A stretch of 64,000 nt of DNA from Mesorhizobium sp. WSM4311 (GTDB taxonomy: Bacteria > Pseudomonadota > Alphaproteobacteria > Rhizobiales > Rhizobiaceae): assembly GCF_002295115.1 (NCBI RefSeq), contig NZ_NSFV01000011.1, forward strand, positions 62,001 through 126,000. Reading direction: 5' to 3'. Under the pieces are notes generated by a model that did not search any database, was not told the DNA's origin, and saw nothing but the letters and a program-made list of their open reading frames with translations. Of the stretch, positions 8,572-16,772 are shown one piece after another; positions within the stretch are counted from its first letter, which is position 1; each line of letters begins with the position of its first letter. The position numbers and the translations under genes are program-made.

Positions 8572-9252
8572 CTATTGGTTTGCGCCGTGCAGTGTCTTGA
8601 ATGTCTGAGTCCAGCCCCGGTAGGTTTCGTCATCGCCCTGGCACCACGCACCGAAAGCGCGCCAGGCGGCAAAAGATGATGCGGACTGCTCGAACAGCGA
8701 GCCGATCGGCTCACCACCGGGCCAGCCGGCCGGCGGGTCGCCCGCCGCATCATTCGTAAGCCGTCGCAGGTCGGCCAATGCCGAGCGGATGTGCGGAAGC
8801 GGAAATTCGCAAAGGTCGCTGTTGTCGTTTGCTTCACGAACGACGACCGCAAGCTTGGCGATCACACCCGCCAATGATTGGGCAGCCGTCGCCGCAATCT
8901 CAGCCAGCAAGGCGTCCGCCTTTTCAGCATCGTCCTGCTCCACCTGCCGGGTGTCGAGATAGACGCGTTCGGCGTCGGTCCTCTCCGCGCACTCGACGAC
9001 TTCGCCTGCGGTCGAAAACACCCCTCTTTCCCAGAGCCCGCCCTCTGCACGCTGCTGGCGGACGCAGGACGCCAGCGTCGCAGTGTGCGCATCCAACCAA
9101 GCAAGGGACAGGGTGAGCGCAGGATCGGCTAGAGGCTGACCAACGACCAGGCAGTCCGCCAAACCTTGTGTGTCGACGGCGGTCAACGAACTGACTAACT
9201 CCCGTCCCTGCATGACGGAAGACAAAGTCGTGGTATTGTCGGAATCAGCCAT
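8572..9252 (-). CDS. Hypothetical ICE protein
   Basis: A 226-aa protein that I do not recognise. It is acidic and alanine-rich, with a long helical central part (ADALLAEIAATAAQSLAGVIAKLAVVV) and a C-terminal aromatic stretch (SSFAAWRAFGAWCQG, then ETYRGWTQTFKTLHG). No signal peptide is visible. I chose MADSDNT at 9252 because GGAG sits 8 bases upstream. It is divergent from the XRE regulator at 9392 and lies 131 bp upstream of fseA in the same orientation. Confidence 0.6.
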   Translation of the reverse strand: MADSDNTTTLSSVMQGRELVSSLTAVDTQGLADCLVVGQPLADPALTLSLAWLDAHTATLASCVRQQRAEGGLWERGVFSTAGEVVECAERTDAERVYLDTRQVEQDDAEKADALLAEIAATAAQSLAGVIAKLAVVVREANDNSDLCEFPLPHIRSALADLRRLTNDAAGDPPAGWPGGEPIGSLFEQSASSFAAWRAFGAWCQGDDETYRGWTQTFKTLHGANQ

Positions 9253-9391
9253 GATCCGAGCTCCACACAGCTTGGCGCTGGTCAGGTCGGGCAAGGGTGT
9301 TCCACCACCCTGCTCGACCGTTAGCCCCTGCGTCGTGTGCTTTAGAGGTATCCCTCCTCGGGCGCACGCAGCGGTAGCAGTGACGATTTAG

Positions 9392-9691
9392 ATGAACTCG
9401 AGCGAAAAATCAAGCCCCATGGCATCAAATGATACTTTTGGTATAGAGGCAATTACAAGTGGCCAAGTGCGAGCTGCGCGTGCTTTGCTTCAATGGGATC
9501 AGAAAACGCTTGCAGAACGGTCGAAGGTTTCACTCGCTACAATTAAACGATTAGAGCCGTTGACCGGACCGATAAGGGCAAACAAAGTTACTGTTGAGGC
9601 ATTGCGCCGCGCATTCGAATTGGCGGGTATCCAGTTTATCCCAGAGAACGGCGGGGGTGCCGGCGTTCGCCTGACCAACCGGTCCGATTAG
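9392..9691 (+). CDS. XRE-family transcriptional regulator
   Basis: A 99-aa single-domain Cro/C1-type repressor. The helix-turn-helix reads VRAARALLQWDQKTLAERSKVSLATIKRLE, followed by VEALRRAFELAGIQFIPENGGGAGVRL, a standard ending for this subfamily. Neither the ATG at 9392 nor a second at 9419 has a clear ribosome site. It is one of the few plus-strand genes in the transfer region and is noticeably richer in A+T than its neighbours. In M. loti, QseC (an XRE protein) controls qseM (a DUF2285 antiactivator); a DUF2285 remnant lies just beyond this gene, so an equivalent role is possible but unproven. Confidence 0.8.
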   Translation: MNSSEKSSPMASNDTFGIEAITSGQVRAARALLQWDQKTLAERSKVSLATIKRLEPLTGPIRANKVTVEALRRAFELAGIQFIPENGGGAGVRLTNRSD

Positions 9692-9763
9692 CTTTGGAGG
9701 AAACGTTTCAGTTTGCGGGATCTGAAGACGCCCCGCCCGCAAGCGAGCGAGGCGTCTACCAAT

Positions 9764-10340
9764 TTACTCGCCGATGCGGCGGTTCGGGCGGGACCAGATG
9801 AGGCTGTGATCGTCGCCTTCCTCGTCGGCGAAGATCGGAGCGGTGAAGCTCGGATCGTCAAGCTTGAGGCCGAGATAGTCGCGACCTTCGTTGGAGCGCA
9901 AGCCGCCGCCAATCATGGCGGCCGCCCTCACGAGACCAATCACGGCTTCGCGCAGTGACGAGGTTTTCCATGGATTGGAGGCGACACGCTCTTTGCCATA
10001 AAAGGCGGTGGCGATTTCACGGTAGCTGGCGCCGTTCGTGTCGCTGCGGGATTGTCATTCGCCTATCCGGCGGCACCGGCCTCTTGTCATAGCCACGCCA
10101 GAAACAAACGAGCGCTTCGACGCGCCCGAGCGTTTGCGAATCCAGCGGGATCAGGGCTGCAAGCGACCGGTTTGCCTCGCTGCCAGGAAGGAGGAGAAGC
10201 TGTGTGGCGATCCGATTGTCATGGACGGCATGGGATCCTTGCGGGCTAGGACGATGCGTGCCGAGTTCGACGAGCACCGCAGAAGGTTCGACTGGCAGGA
10301 AATCTGGCGAAGGCGTGAGGGTCAGCACGGCTGGATCCAC
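9764..10340 (-). pseudogene. DUF2285 remnant fused to a DUF736 C-terminal fragment
   Basis: The upstream part (10340 to 10017) encodes VDPAVLTLTP, then LAALIPLDSQTLGRVEALVCFWRG and MTIPQR, the first half of a DUF2285 domain with only a GTG start. The frame then changes and a stretch that normally follows MTIPQR is missing. The second half continues in another frame: [30 protein letters not shown], and near 9907 runs straight into a DUF736 tail ([26 protein letters not shown]), ending at 9764. A deletion plus a fusion made this chimera. It could be a dead QseM-like gene. Confidence 0.7.
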
Positions 10341-10687
10341 CAGGGGGGACCCCGCGAAGGAGGGTCAGCAAGCATCACGCGATGCTGTGTCGGCATCGCC
10401 AACAGAACAGGTTGGGCGCTGCCTTTTCCGTCACAACGCAGCCGTGACGGGCGGGCAGACGCCGTGATCACAAAGTTTTCCAGGAAGACTGGAAAGCTGC
10501 TCTTACCGGGGTATTGGACTTTGGCGTTGTTGACGATCGAGTGGATTGCACGTTTTCTCCTGAGGTTGATGTGACCGCAGTCGCGTCGCGAGCCGGGCGG
10601 AGCCCGGCGAGCGGCGGCCGCCAACCACGTGCGGCCGCCGCCGTCGAACAAGACGGCGGATGGGCTGAAAATTCCGGCATGAAGCCT

Positions 10688-10710
10688 GCGCGGCCGAATT
10701 TCGGCCGCGC
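10688..10710 (-). terminator. Hairpin downstream of the DUF932 gene
   Basis: A perfect 10-bp inverted repeat with a 3-base loop (GCGCGGCCGA / TCGGCCGCGC) lies 12 bp after the DUF932 stop on the minus strand. There is no T-run, so intrinsic termination is uncertain. Confidence 0.4.
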
Positions 10711-10722
10711 AATGTCGGACGG

Positions 10723-11934
10723 TCAGATCGCCTTTTCCAGCAACGCCTTCGCCTTTCCTTCAAGCTCGAGCCGGCTGTCCTGATGGGATTTGGTGCGAGC
10801 GTGCGCGGTCATCCCTTGCACGAAATCAAAGATGCTTTCCGGTGGCCTGCCTTCCTCCTGCAAAACTGCTTCGATGATCTTGCCCGTTTCCACCTTGGAG
10901 AAACCACGCTTGCGCAGAAACGTTTCGCGGTCGTCATCGCTACGGGCGACGATCTTCTCGCGTGCGGCCTTGATGCCGGCGATGAACGGCTTGGGCGAAG
11001 AGTTCGCGAAACTGGTCAAGGCCGGCGCCGCCTCGTGGGCAAAACGCTGCGCAGCAAATTTCGAATGCCGGATGCTGATTTCTTCGAAACCTTCGACACC
11101 CCAAAGGTTGCGGTTCATGCAGACCGCGCGGAGATAGAATGACGCTATGCCGAGCGTCTTTGATCCCACTTCGCTATTCCAGCAATAGAAGCCACGGAAA
11201 TATAAATCTGGTTCTCCGTTCGGCAGGCGTCCCGCCTCGATGGGATGGGTGTCATCCACCAGAAACAGGAACACGTCGCGGTCGCTGGCGTAAAGCGTGG
11301 TGTTGTCCTTGGTGATGTCGACCAAGGGGTTATGCGTCATGGTCGCCCAGTCCAGCACGCCCGGCACCTTCCACATGGTGTCGCCTGTGCCGTTTCCCGC
11401 GATCTTCATGACCGCTGCGACAAGTTCATGGTCCCAGATGCGGCCATAGTCCGGGCCGGTGACGGCGCGAAGCTCGATACGTCCGTCTTCCGCCTCCAAG
11501 GTTTTCACAAGCTCGGCTCGATGGGAAAGCAGGCCGTGCTGCAGGTTGATGCCAGCGAGCGGCGCCGGTAGCCGGCGCATGTAGGTCGCGGGTGCACCGA
11601 TAAGGCTGCACAACTGGCCGAAGCTCCAATGCGTGGGTGCGATCGGCTGGTCCTGTCCGGGAACAATCAGCGAAAGTCTTTCCGCATTTTCGCGGCTTGC
11701 CTCAACCCTTACTGCCCGGCTCTCGACGGTCCGGGCGGTGGCGCGGTCCGCACGGGCGCGCACGGCGTCGTAAAGCTCGGTCAGCGACAGATACCGCTCA
11801 TCGTCGGGGCGCGAAAACCATTCCGACGAAACGCGTCCAACGCGCTCGCCGCGCGAGATGTCCACGCGAAAGCCGCTGGTAACAGACTGCTGCTGGCCGT
11901 TGTTGGTGCCGCTGGTGTTCGTGATGATGTTCAT
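10723..11934 (-). CDS. DUF932 family protein (plasmid/ICE-associated)
   Basis: A 403-aa DUF932 protein, related to the phage/plasmid-like protein family TIGR03299, typical of mobile elements and of unknown biochemical function. Landmarks are HWSFGQLCSLIGAPATYMRRLP, the TGPDYGRIWDHELVAAV motif, FLFLVDDTHPIE, RGFYCWNSEVGSKTLGI and the helix-rich tail. I chose MNIITNT at 11934 because AAGGAGC precedes it; the open frame continues upstream through leader copy A. ParB-like, DUF736 and DUF932 form a maintenance/housekeeping set of the ICE. Confidence 0.85.
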   Translation of the reverse strand: MNIITNTSGTNNGQQQSVTSGFRVDISRGERVGRVSSEWFSRPDDERYLSLTELYDAVRARADRATARTVESRAVRVEASRENAERLSLIVPGQDQPIAPTHWSFGQLCSLIGAPATYMRRLPAPLAGINLQHGLLSHRAELVKTLEAEDGRIELRAVTGPDYGRIWDHELVAAVMKIAGNGTGDTMWKVPGVLDWATMTHNPLVDITKDNTTLYASDRDVFLFLVDDTHPIEAGRLPNGEPDLYFRGFYCWNSEVGSKTLGIASFYLRAVCMNRNLWGVEGFEEISIRHSKFAAQRFAHEAAPALTSFANSSPKPFIAGIKAAREKIVARSDDDRETFLRKRGFSKVETGKIIEAVLQEEGRPPESIFDFVQGMTAHARTKSHQDSRLELEGKAKALLEKAI

Positions 11935-11939
11935 TTTGC

Positions 11940-12220
11940 TCGCTCCTTTTTCGTCAAAGCCTAAGGCATGTCCCCGGCATGCCTTCCGGGGGCGCGTGAG
12001 CGCGCGGGAGTGATGGGGGCCAATGCGGTCGCGCGGAGCCGGGCTGCGCGGTCGAGCGAGGCGGATGCAACTCATTTGGATGGTTGGATCGGTTTGATCA
12101 GTCAGCCGCTTTGCGAGCCGGCGGCCCTGCTCTGCAACAGACGGCAATGGCGGGGAAGCGAGGGAAAGTCCCCTCGCTTCCCTGAAGGCTATGGGCAAGA
12201 TTTCTCCACTGCCGATCAGC
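11940..12220 (-). promoter_or_regulatory. Structured leader, copy A (upstream of DUF932)
   Basis: About 280 bp closely matching the leader before the ParB-like gene (copy B) and a third copy at 20.73-20.91 kb. It contains an imperfect palindrome at about 11963-11983 (AAGGCATGTCC / GGCATGCCTT), GCGCGTGAGCGCGC next to it, and a perfect 12-bp stem with 6-base loop at 12153-12182. The stem sequence differs from copy B but the pairing is kept. An in-frame peptide resembling that of copy B crosses the distal part. Function inferred to be regulatory. Confidence 0.55.
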
Positions 12221-12361
12221 ACGAAGGAAGCTAAGCTTGGTGTCTTGAAATTTCACAATGCGGCGAGCAGTGTTGGGAGACTAACGATTTGTTTTCTTGT
12301 TTGCTGAAAAAGACTTTTCGCCAACACGTTTGCCGATCCGATGACCAGAGGAAAAATATCC

Positions 12362-12895
12362 ATGACCATTTCAAACGAGCAGCAGGACAAAGCTGATTTC
12401 GTAGCGATCGCTGCTGATATCGTCGCCGCGTACGTGGCGAACAACCCGCTGCCGGTTGCTGAACTGCCAAAGCTGATCGGCGACATTCATGCTGCATTGC
12501 AGGGGATCGGTGCGCCTGCGGCCGAGCCCGTGGTGAAACTGGAGCCTGCCGTATCGATCAGGAAGTCGGTGACGCCGGACTACATCATCTGCCTGGAGGA
12601 CGGGAAAAAATTCAAATCCCTCAAGCGACACATCAGCACGCACTACAATCTCAGCCCTGACGAATACCGGGCGAAGTGGAGCCTGCCCGTCGATTATCCG
12701 ATGGTGGCGCCGAACTACGCTGCCGCCCGCTCGGCGCTGGCAAAGGCTGCCGGGCTCGGGCGCAAGCCGGCGGAGCCCACACCGGCCGGGACCCCCAAGC
12801 TGAAACGGGCTGCGCGCGCGGTGACTGCGGCGACCAAGCCGGCGATCGCGAAGTCGCCCGTCAAGAAACCGCGCAAACGTCCTGCCAAGACCTAG
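12362..12895 (+). CDS. MucR/Ros-family transcriptional regulator
   Basis: A 177-aa MucR/Ros protein, a global repressor family of exopolysaccharide, motility and mobile genes in rhizobia. The diagnostic core is [38 protein letters not shown] near residues 70-105. The second zinc-binding cysteine of Ros (CxxC) is Asp here (CLED), as in some Mesorhizobium homologues. The C-terminal 45 residues are a Lys/Arg/Ala/Pro-rich tail ending [10 protein letters not shown], which is longer than usual and may add DNA affinity. Start MTISNEQ at 12362 is preferred. It is followed by a strong terminator. Confidence 0.88.
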   Translation: MTISNEQQDKADFVAIAADIVAAYVANNPLPVAELPKLIGDIHAALQGIGAPAAEPVVKLEPAVSIRKSVTPDYIICLEDGKKFKSLKRHISTHYNLSPDEYRAKWSLPVDYPMVAPNYAAARSALAKAAGLGRKPAEPTPAGTPKLKRAARAVTAATKPAIAKSPVKKPRKRPAKT

Positions 12896-12945
12896 TCGGC
12901 CCCGTTGCACCGCCTATCTCTTGGGCGGTGGCGGATCTGAGCATG

Positions 12946-12980
12946 GAGAAGCCCCGTCCGCCGGACGGGGCTTCTCTTTT
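12946..12980 (+). terminator. Strong intrinsic terminator after the MucR-like gene
   Basis: A perfect 14-bp stem (GAGAAGCCCCGTCC with its complement) closes a 3-base loop and is followed by TTTT. It sits between the convergent ends of the MucR-like gene and the DUF736 gene and probably stops transcription from the plus strand. Confidence 0.85.
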
Positions 12981-12994
12981 GCTTGGTGCCGATT

Positions 12995-13306
12995 TCACTC
13001 GGCGGCGCGGCGGGACCAGATGAGGGAGAATTCGCCCTGCGTTTCGGTCTCGACCAGACTCGCGTAGATCGGAGCGGGGAAGCTCGGATCGTCGAGCTTG
13101 ACGGAGTGGTAGTCGCGACCCTCTCGCGAGGTCTTCTTCCATGCCGCACCGAATTCGGTGGCGCCGGCGAAGATGCGGTAGTCTGGACCCTTTTCGTTGT
13201 CGCCTTCGGCGGGGACGAAATCGACTGCCATGACGTTGAGGTTGAGGGTCTTGACCGCGCCCTTGAAGCCCTTGGCGGTACTAGTGAACGTGCCGATGGT
13301 AGCCAT
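12995..13306 (-). CDS. DUF736 family protein, second copy
   Basis: A 103-aa DUF736 protein: [16 protein letters not shown] start, [48 protein letters not shown] and a terminal LIWSRRAAE. It matches the standard family length better than the copy at 4784. AAGGAA precedes the ATG. The C-terminal motif is almost the same as in the fragment at 9764-9907, so that fragment probably derives from a copy like this one. Function unknown; abundant small ICE protein. Confidence 0.85.
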   Translation of the reverse strand: MATIGTFTSTAKGFKGAVKTLNLNVMAVDFVPAEGDNEKGPDYRIFAGATEFGAAWKKTSREGRDYHSVKLDDPSFPAPIYASLVETETQGEFSLIWSRRAAE

Positions 13307-14117
13307 TGTGGTGGTTCCTTCCGTTTGATCGGGACGCGCCTATCGCGTCCTCGATGGAGGTCTTGAGACCGGAGACGATCGGTCTGCACCCACCGGGGGC
13401 CCCGTTGCGCCTGCGCAATGGGGTGGTCCTTCGGGCTGGAACGGAGTGGAAGGCGGCCAGCGCTGGCTTTTTTGTTTCGCGATGCAAAGCCGGCCTTTTG
13501 GGCCGGCGGCGGAAAAAAGCCAACGTTGGACGTTGCAGGAAGACGATCGAGGCGAAGCCGGGTCTTCGGTCAGACCCAATCCATTCGAGGACGCAGTGGG
13601 TGTGGCCCGCCGCCATATGAGGAGGAACCGCCGCAATGGTCATGGGGTCGCGCTTCTCATCTGGACCGCGCACGCTCCTGGGCCGATCTGAAACCCCGCT
13701 CATTCTTGGCGGCAAGGCGGCGATTGGCCGCCGCCGTTCAATGGAAATCAAGTCAGGACGCTCGCGCTGGCGGTTACGTCGTCAGTGCGGCATGGATGCA
13801 GACACGGCATCCCTGAGGGTCAGACGATCACACCCCGAGCCTCTCAACGACCCAGGGGACTTATCCGCATGATGCAATGCGGGCATGGTCGAGATCAAAC
13901 AGGGGGAATACGCGTCAAGCTGAACCGATGGACCGTCGTGCCATTCGTCAAGCAGAAACAGAAACGTGGTGGACGAGGCATCGCCATGAGAGGAGCCGCC
14001 ACCGCCTTGCCTTGTCCTCGATGTTGTGCGCTCGAGGTCCCCGGCCACGCTGAACAGCGTGGCCGGAGAATTCTAACGGGTGACCAGAGCCGCTTTTGCG
14101 GCTCCGGATTCTGTCAT
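13307..14117. other. 811-bp gap with paired palindromes; no supported gene
   Basis: No frame here looks like a known protein; open frames are arginine/proline-rich shadows. Two 10-bp palindromes each followed by TTTTTT face each other: CCAGCGCTGG on plus near 13460-13475 and CCAACGTTGG on minus near 13537-13515. Between them lies a GC-rich hairpin around GGCCGGC. Nearer the ParB-like gene are hairpins at 14041-14066 (11-bp stem, GAAC loop) and 14087-14104 (GAGCCGC-TTTT-GCGGCTC). Confidence 0.5.
14041..14104 (-). terminator. Two hairpins just after the ParB-like gene
   Basis: Stem 1 at 14041-14066 has 11 perfect pairs and a GAAC loop. Stem 2 at 14087-14104 has 7 perfect pairs and a TTTT loop. 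They begin 14 bp beyond the ParB-like stop on the minus strand. Neither has a strong T-run, so they may act as pause or stability elements. Confidence 0.4.
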
Positions 14118-16229
14118 TCATTCGGCAGCGACGTCGAAGCCCTCACCTGCCTCGCTCGCGTCGTCGCGCTCGGAATAAGCCGCATGTGCATCGTCCAAGG
14201 ATACTTGGTCGGCTGCGGAAGCCTCGCCCGCGATAGTGTCCCCTGCTTCGATATCTAGCGGGTCAGCAACCGTCGCGGGCTCCACGGTCCGCAGCAGCAC
14301 GGGCAGCCAGCCGGTCCCGGCCAGCAACTGCTCGCCAGCTTCGGCCATCGGCTGCTTCTTCAACGCCGCAAGCCTTTCCGCCGCTTCACTGCCCGCACCC
14401 TCCTCGACTGCCGTGAGGATGTTCGCCTTGGTGATCCGCCCGAGATAGGTGCGCACCGTCGGCGTCCAATGTGCCGTCATGTCGAGCCCAAGCGCTGCCG
14501 CCAGCCTATCCGCTGTCTCGTGGGCGCGCGGCCGGCGATCCCAGGGCTGCTTGACGGCATTGACGGTGAGCGAGGCGCAGTACGCAAACAGGGCCATGAC
14601 GCTGGCAGGATCAAGCGCGCCGATGAAGCCCCACAGGTCTGCCACATTGGCCGGGATGTCCGCTGCCCAGCCGGCATGACGATCCGCCAGCGCCTTGGCC
14701 GCTGCGGTGTCTTCGATGCCATCGGCATGGCCGCCGAGATACGTGCTCGTCGGCCGGATTTCCAGGCAATGGGCTTCCATGCCCTGATAGAAGGCCTGCG
14801 CGGCAAGCGTATGCGTTACAGCGATGAGGGCAATGTCCGGCTGCTCGCCGAGCGCAAGGCGAAGGCCGAGCGTGCGGTGGGCAGTCAGGTCGCGGACGAG
14901 AAGATCGGAAAGCGGCTTGCCGTCCTCCTCCGCGTCTTCATCATTTCCATGATTGGGGTCCGAAGTGGCATCCGCCTCGATGATCTCGCCATCACCATTG
15001 ATGGTGTAGCCTTCGCCGCCTGCTTCCGGTGCGGGCAATTCGTCTTCGGCACGAATGAAGCCGCGTTCGATGCGCGCCGTTCCGTCATGGGAGAGCACAA
15101 CGAACACACCGCCGCGCTCGACGACCTCCGGGTCGTAGGCGTGGCGCAGTGCATCGACGCGCTCCATCTCGGTTTCAAGCTCGCCGAAACGCTGATCGAC
15201 ATCATCGGGAAGCTCATCGGCGCTCTTCCATTCTTCCGTCAGTTCGTTGAACGTGCCAAGTGCCGACTGATAGGCCGCTTCGTCTTCCTCCGACAAATCA
15301 ACCGGCTGCGGGTAGGTACGGCGCAGGCCGTGCGCGTGCGGATAGTCGGTGTGGACATCGGCCCATTTCCAGCCCTCGGCGTCTCTGACAGTTTCGGCGA
15401 TGCCTTGCAGCTTCTCGACGACCATTCTGTCGAGCAAAGCTGCATCATCGTAGAAGCCACCGCGATCATCGGTGAACAGATCGCGGACGATCATACCGCC
15501 CGCGTCGATATAGGCTTCCGCGCCGATGAAGGCGGCACGGCGATCGCCAGCCGCCACATGCGTCCGCGTCAGCTCGCGGCGGATGATGTAGGGCTCGCGG
15601 TTGTAGGTCAGGTTTTCGAACACCTGCTCCTGCCGGGCGTGATCGTCGGTGATGGCGAACGCCATCAGTTGGTCGAGCGTCAGATCGCCATCTCGATAGA
15701 CCTGCATCAGCCTGGGGCTGACGGCACCAAGCCGCAGACGCTGCCGCACGACATGAGCGGTGACGCCAAAGCGGGCGGCGATTTCCTCCGCACCCCATCC
15801 GCGTTCCTCGTTAAGACGCCGGAACGCCTCAAACTGGTCAGCGGGGTGCATGTCTTCACGCGTGATATTCTCGTCCAGGCTGATCTCATGCGGGTCGTTC
15901 TTGATATCGATGACGCAGCGGATCGGTTCGGTCTTCTTGATCTGCTTGCGCTTCACGCGCAAAAGCTGCGCCAGCCTGCGGCCCTCGCCGATGGTGACGA
16001 AATAGAAGCCGGTTTCCGTCCCCTCGCCGTCAAGTTCGGGCTCAATCACGAGGTTTTGTAGGATGCCTTTGGCGGCGATGCTTGCCGCATAGGCTTCGAT
16101 GATCGCCTCGCTATGCGGGGTCTTGCGCGCATTGCGCGGGGACTTCTTCAACCTGTTCAGCGGAATGAAAACCTCCGAGCCGCTTACGCCGGCAATCGTG
16201 GTTTCCGCACTCCTTGCATGGATGGTCAT
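14118..16229 (-). CDS. ParB/Spo0J-like nuclease/partition domain protein of ICE type
   Basis: A 703-aa protein with an N-terminal ParB domain: VFIPLNRLKKSPRNARKT, then IAAKGILQNLVIEPE and TIGEGRRLAQLL, followed by SLDENITREDMHPADQFEAF and the helix-turn-helix EEIAARFGVTAHVVRQRLRLGAVSP. The long C-terminal half is acidic and matches the large ParB-like proteins of rhizobial and sphingomonad ICEs and plasmids. No ParA gene is visible, so classical partition is doubtful; a role in ICE gene control or maintenance is possible. Start MTIHARS at 16229 has AGGA upstream and lies just after leader copy B. Confidence 0.85.
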   Translation of the reverse strand: MTIHARSAETTIAGVSGSEVFIPLNRLKKSPRNARKTPHSEAIIEAYAASIAAKGILQNLVIEPELDGEGTETGFYFVTIGEGRRLAQLLRVKRKQIKKTEPIRCVIDIKNDPHEISLDENITREDMHPADQFEAFRRLNEERGWGAEEIAARFGVTAHVVRQRLRLGAVSPRLMQVYRDGDLTLDQLMAFAITDDHARQEQVFENLTYNREPYIIRRELTRTHVAAGDRRAAFIGAEAYIDAGGMIVRDLFTDDRGGFYDDAALLDRMVVEKLQGIAETVRDAEGWKWADVHTDYPHAHGLRRTYPQPVDLSEEDEAAYQSALGTFNELTEEWKSADELPDDVDQRFGELETEMERVDALRHAYDPEVVERGGVFVVLSHDGTARIERGFIRAEDELPAPEAGGEGYTINGDGEIIEADATSDPNHGNDEDAEEDGKPLSDLLVRDLTAHRTLGLRLALGEQPDIALIAVTHTLAAQAFYQGMEAHCLEIRPTSTYLGGHADGIEDTAAAKALADRHAGWAADIPANVADLWGFIGALDPASVMALFAYCASLTVNAVKQPWDRRPRAHETADRLAAALGLDMTAHWTPTVRTYLGRITKANILTAVEEGAGSEAAERLAALKKQPMAEAGEQLLAGTGWLPVLLRTVEPATVADPLDIEAGDTIAGEASAADQVSLDDAHAAYSERDDASEAGEGFDVAAE

Positions 16230-16234
16230 GGTTC

Positions 16235-16530
16235 TGGTCCTTTCCCGTAAAATGCCGAAGGCATGCCCCTCGGCATGCCTTCCGGGGGCGCGTGAGCGCG
16301 CGGCAGAGAGGGGGGTTGAATGCCGGCGAGCGGAGCTGGGCTGCGCGTCGAGCGGGACGGATCGGGTCAATTCGGCGGATGACTGGTCAGCGCCGCCTTG
16401 CGAGCGGGCGGCCTCGCTCTGTCGCAGGCGCCAATCGCGGGGGAGAGATGGCCAAGACCATCTCTCCCTCCTTTGAGGTTGTCGCCCTCAGTTGCCAATG
16501 GCCCCTGCCATATGGAATTTCGATTGTGTA
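16235..16530 (-). promoter_or_regulatory. Structured leader, copy B (upstream of the ParB-like gene)
   Basis: A perfect 11-bp inverted repeat with CCTC loop sits at about 16256-16281 (GAAGGCATGCC / GGCATGCCTTC), next to GCGCGTGAGCGCGC. Further upstream an 11-bp perfect stem with 6-base loop (16441-16468) contains, on the minus strand, a ribosome site (AAAGGAGGG) and the ATG of a short leader frame. Similarity to copies A and C extends over most of the element. Pairing in the 12153 and 16441 hairpins is conserved while the sequence changes. Confidence 0.6.
16387..16461 (-). CDS. Possible 24-aa leader peptide in copy B
   Basis: The frame starts at ATG 16461 with a strong AAAGGAGGGAGAG site and reads MVLAISPPRLAP, then ERGRPLARRR and a stop. 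Copy A encodes a similar string (LASPPLPSV, then EQGRRLAKR) and copy C encodes ERGRLLARRR, so the peptide, not only the DNA, may be conserved. The ribosome site and ATG are inside the hairpin stem, so access could be controlled. Confidence 0.4.
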   Translation of the reverse strand: MVLAISPPRLAPATERGRPLARRR

Positions 16531-16739
16531 GAGACGGCGGAATGTCCGGCCAAGGCCAGGCAGAGCATCAAACTCACCAAGAAAACCGAGAAAGGTCCGC
16601 CATGCGTTTTCGCGCGTCATCGGTAGCTACCTTCGTCGGCGATCGCGCCCCACGCGGCCTTCGTAGGCGCGCCATGAAAGTATCCGAGCGGATGAATGAC
16701 TTCGGGTGTGATAATCATCGGCCCGCTAGCCACACGGCT

Positions 16740-16764
16740 GGAACGCGATCGTAGCCAGATCGTT
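16740..16764 (+). promoter_or_regulatory. EcfG-type stress promoter of the PolX-like gene
   Basis: GGAAC (16740-16744), 16 bp, CGTT (16761-16764), a perfect match to the alphaproteobacterial EcfG consensus. The expected start of transcription (about 16771) is 1-2 bases before the ATG at 16773, so the mRNA may be leaderless; no ribosome site is seen. Confidence 0.75.
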
Positions 16765-16772
16765 TTCGTGTC

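Noticed and set aside
14469-16061. 530-codon plus-strand frame opposite the ParB-like gene
   Set aside because: Antisense shadow; the minus strand encodes a ParB domain with motifs.
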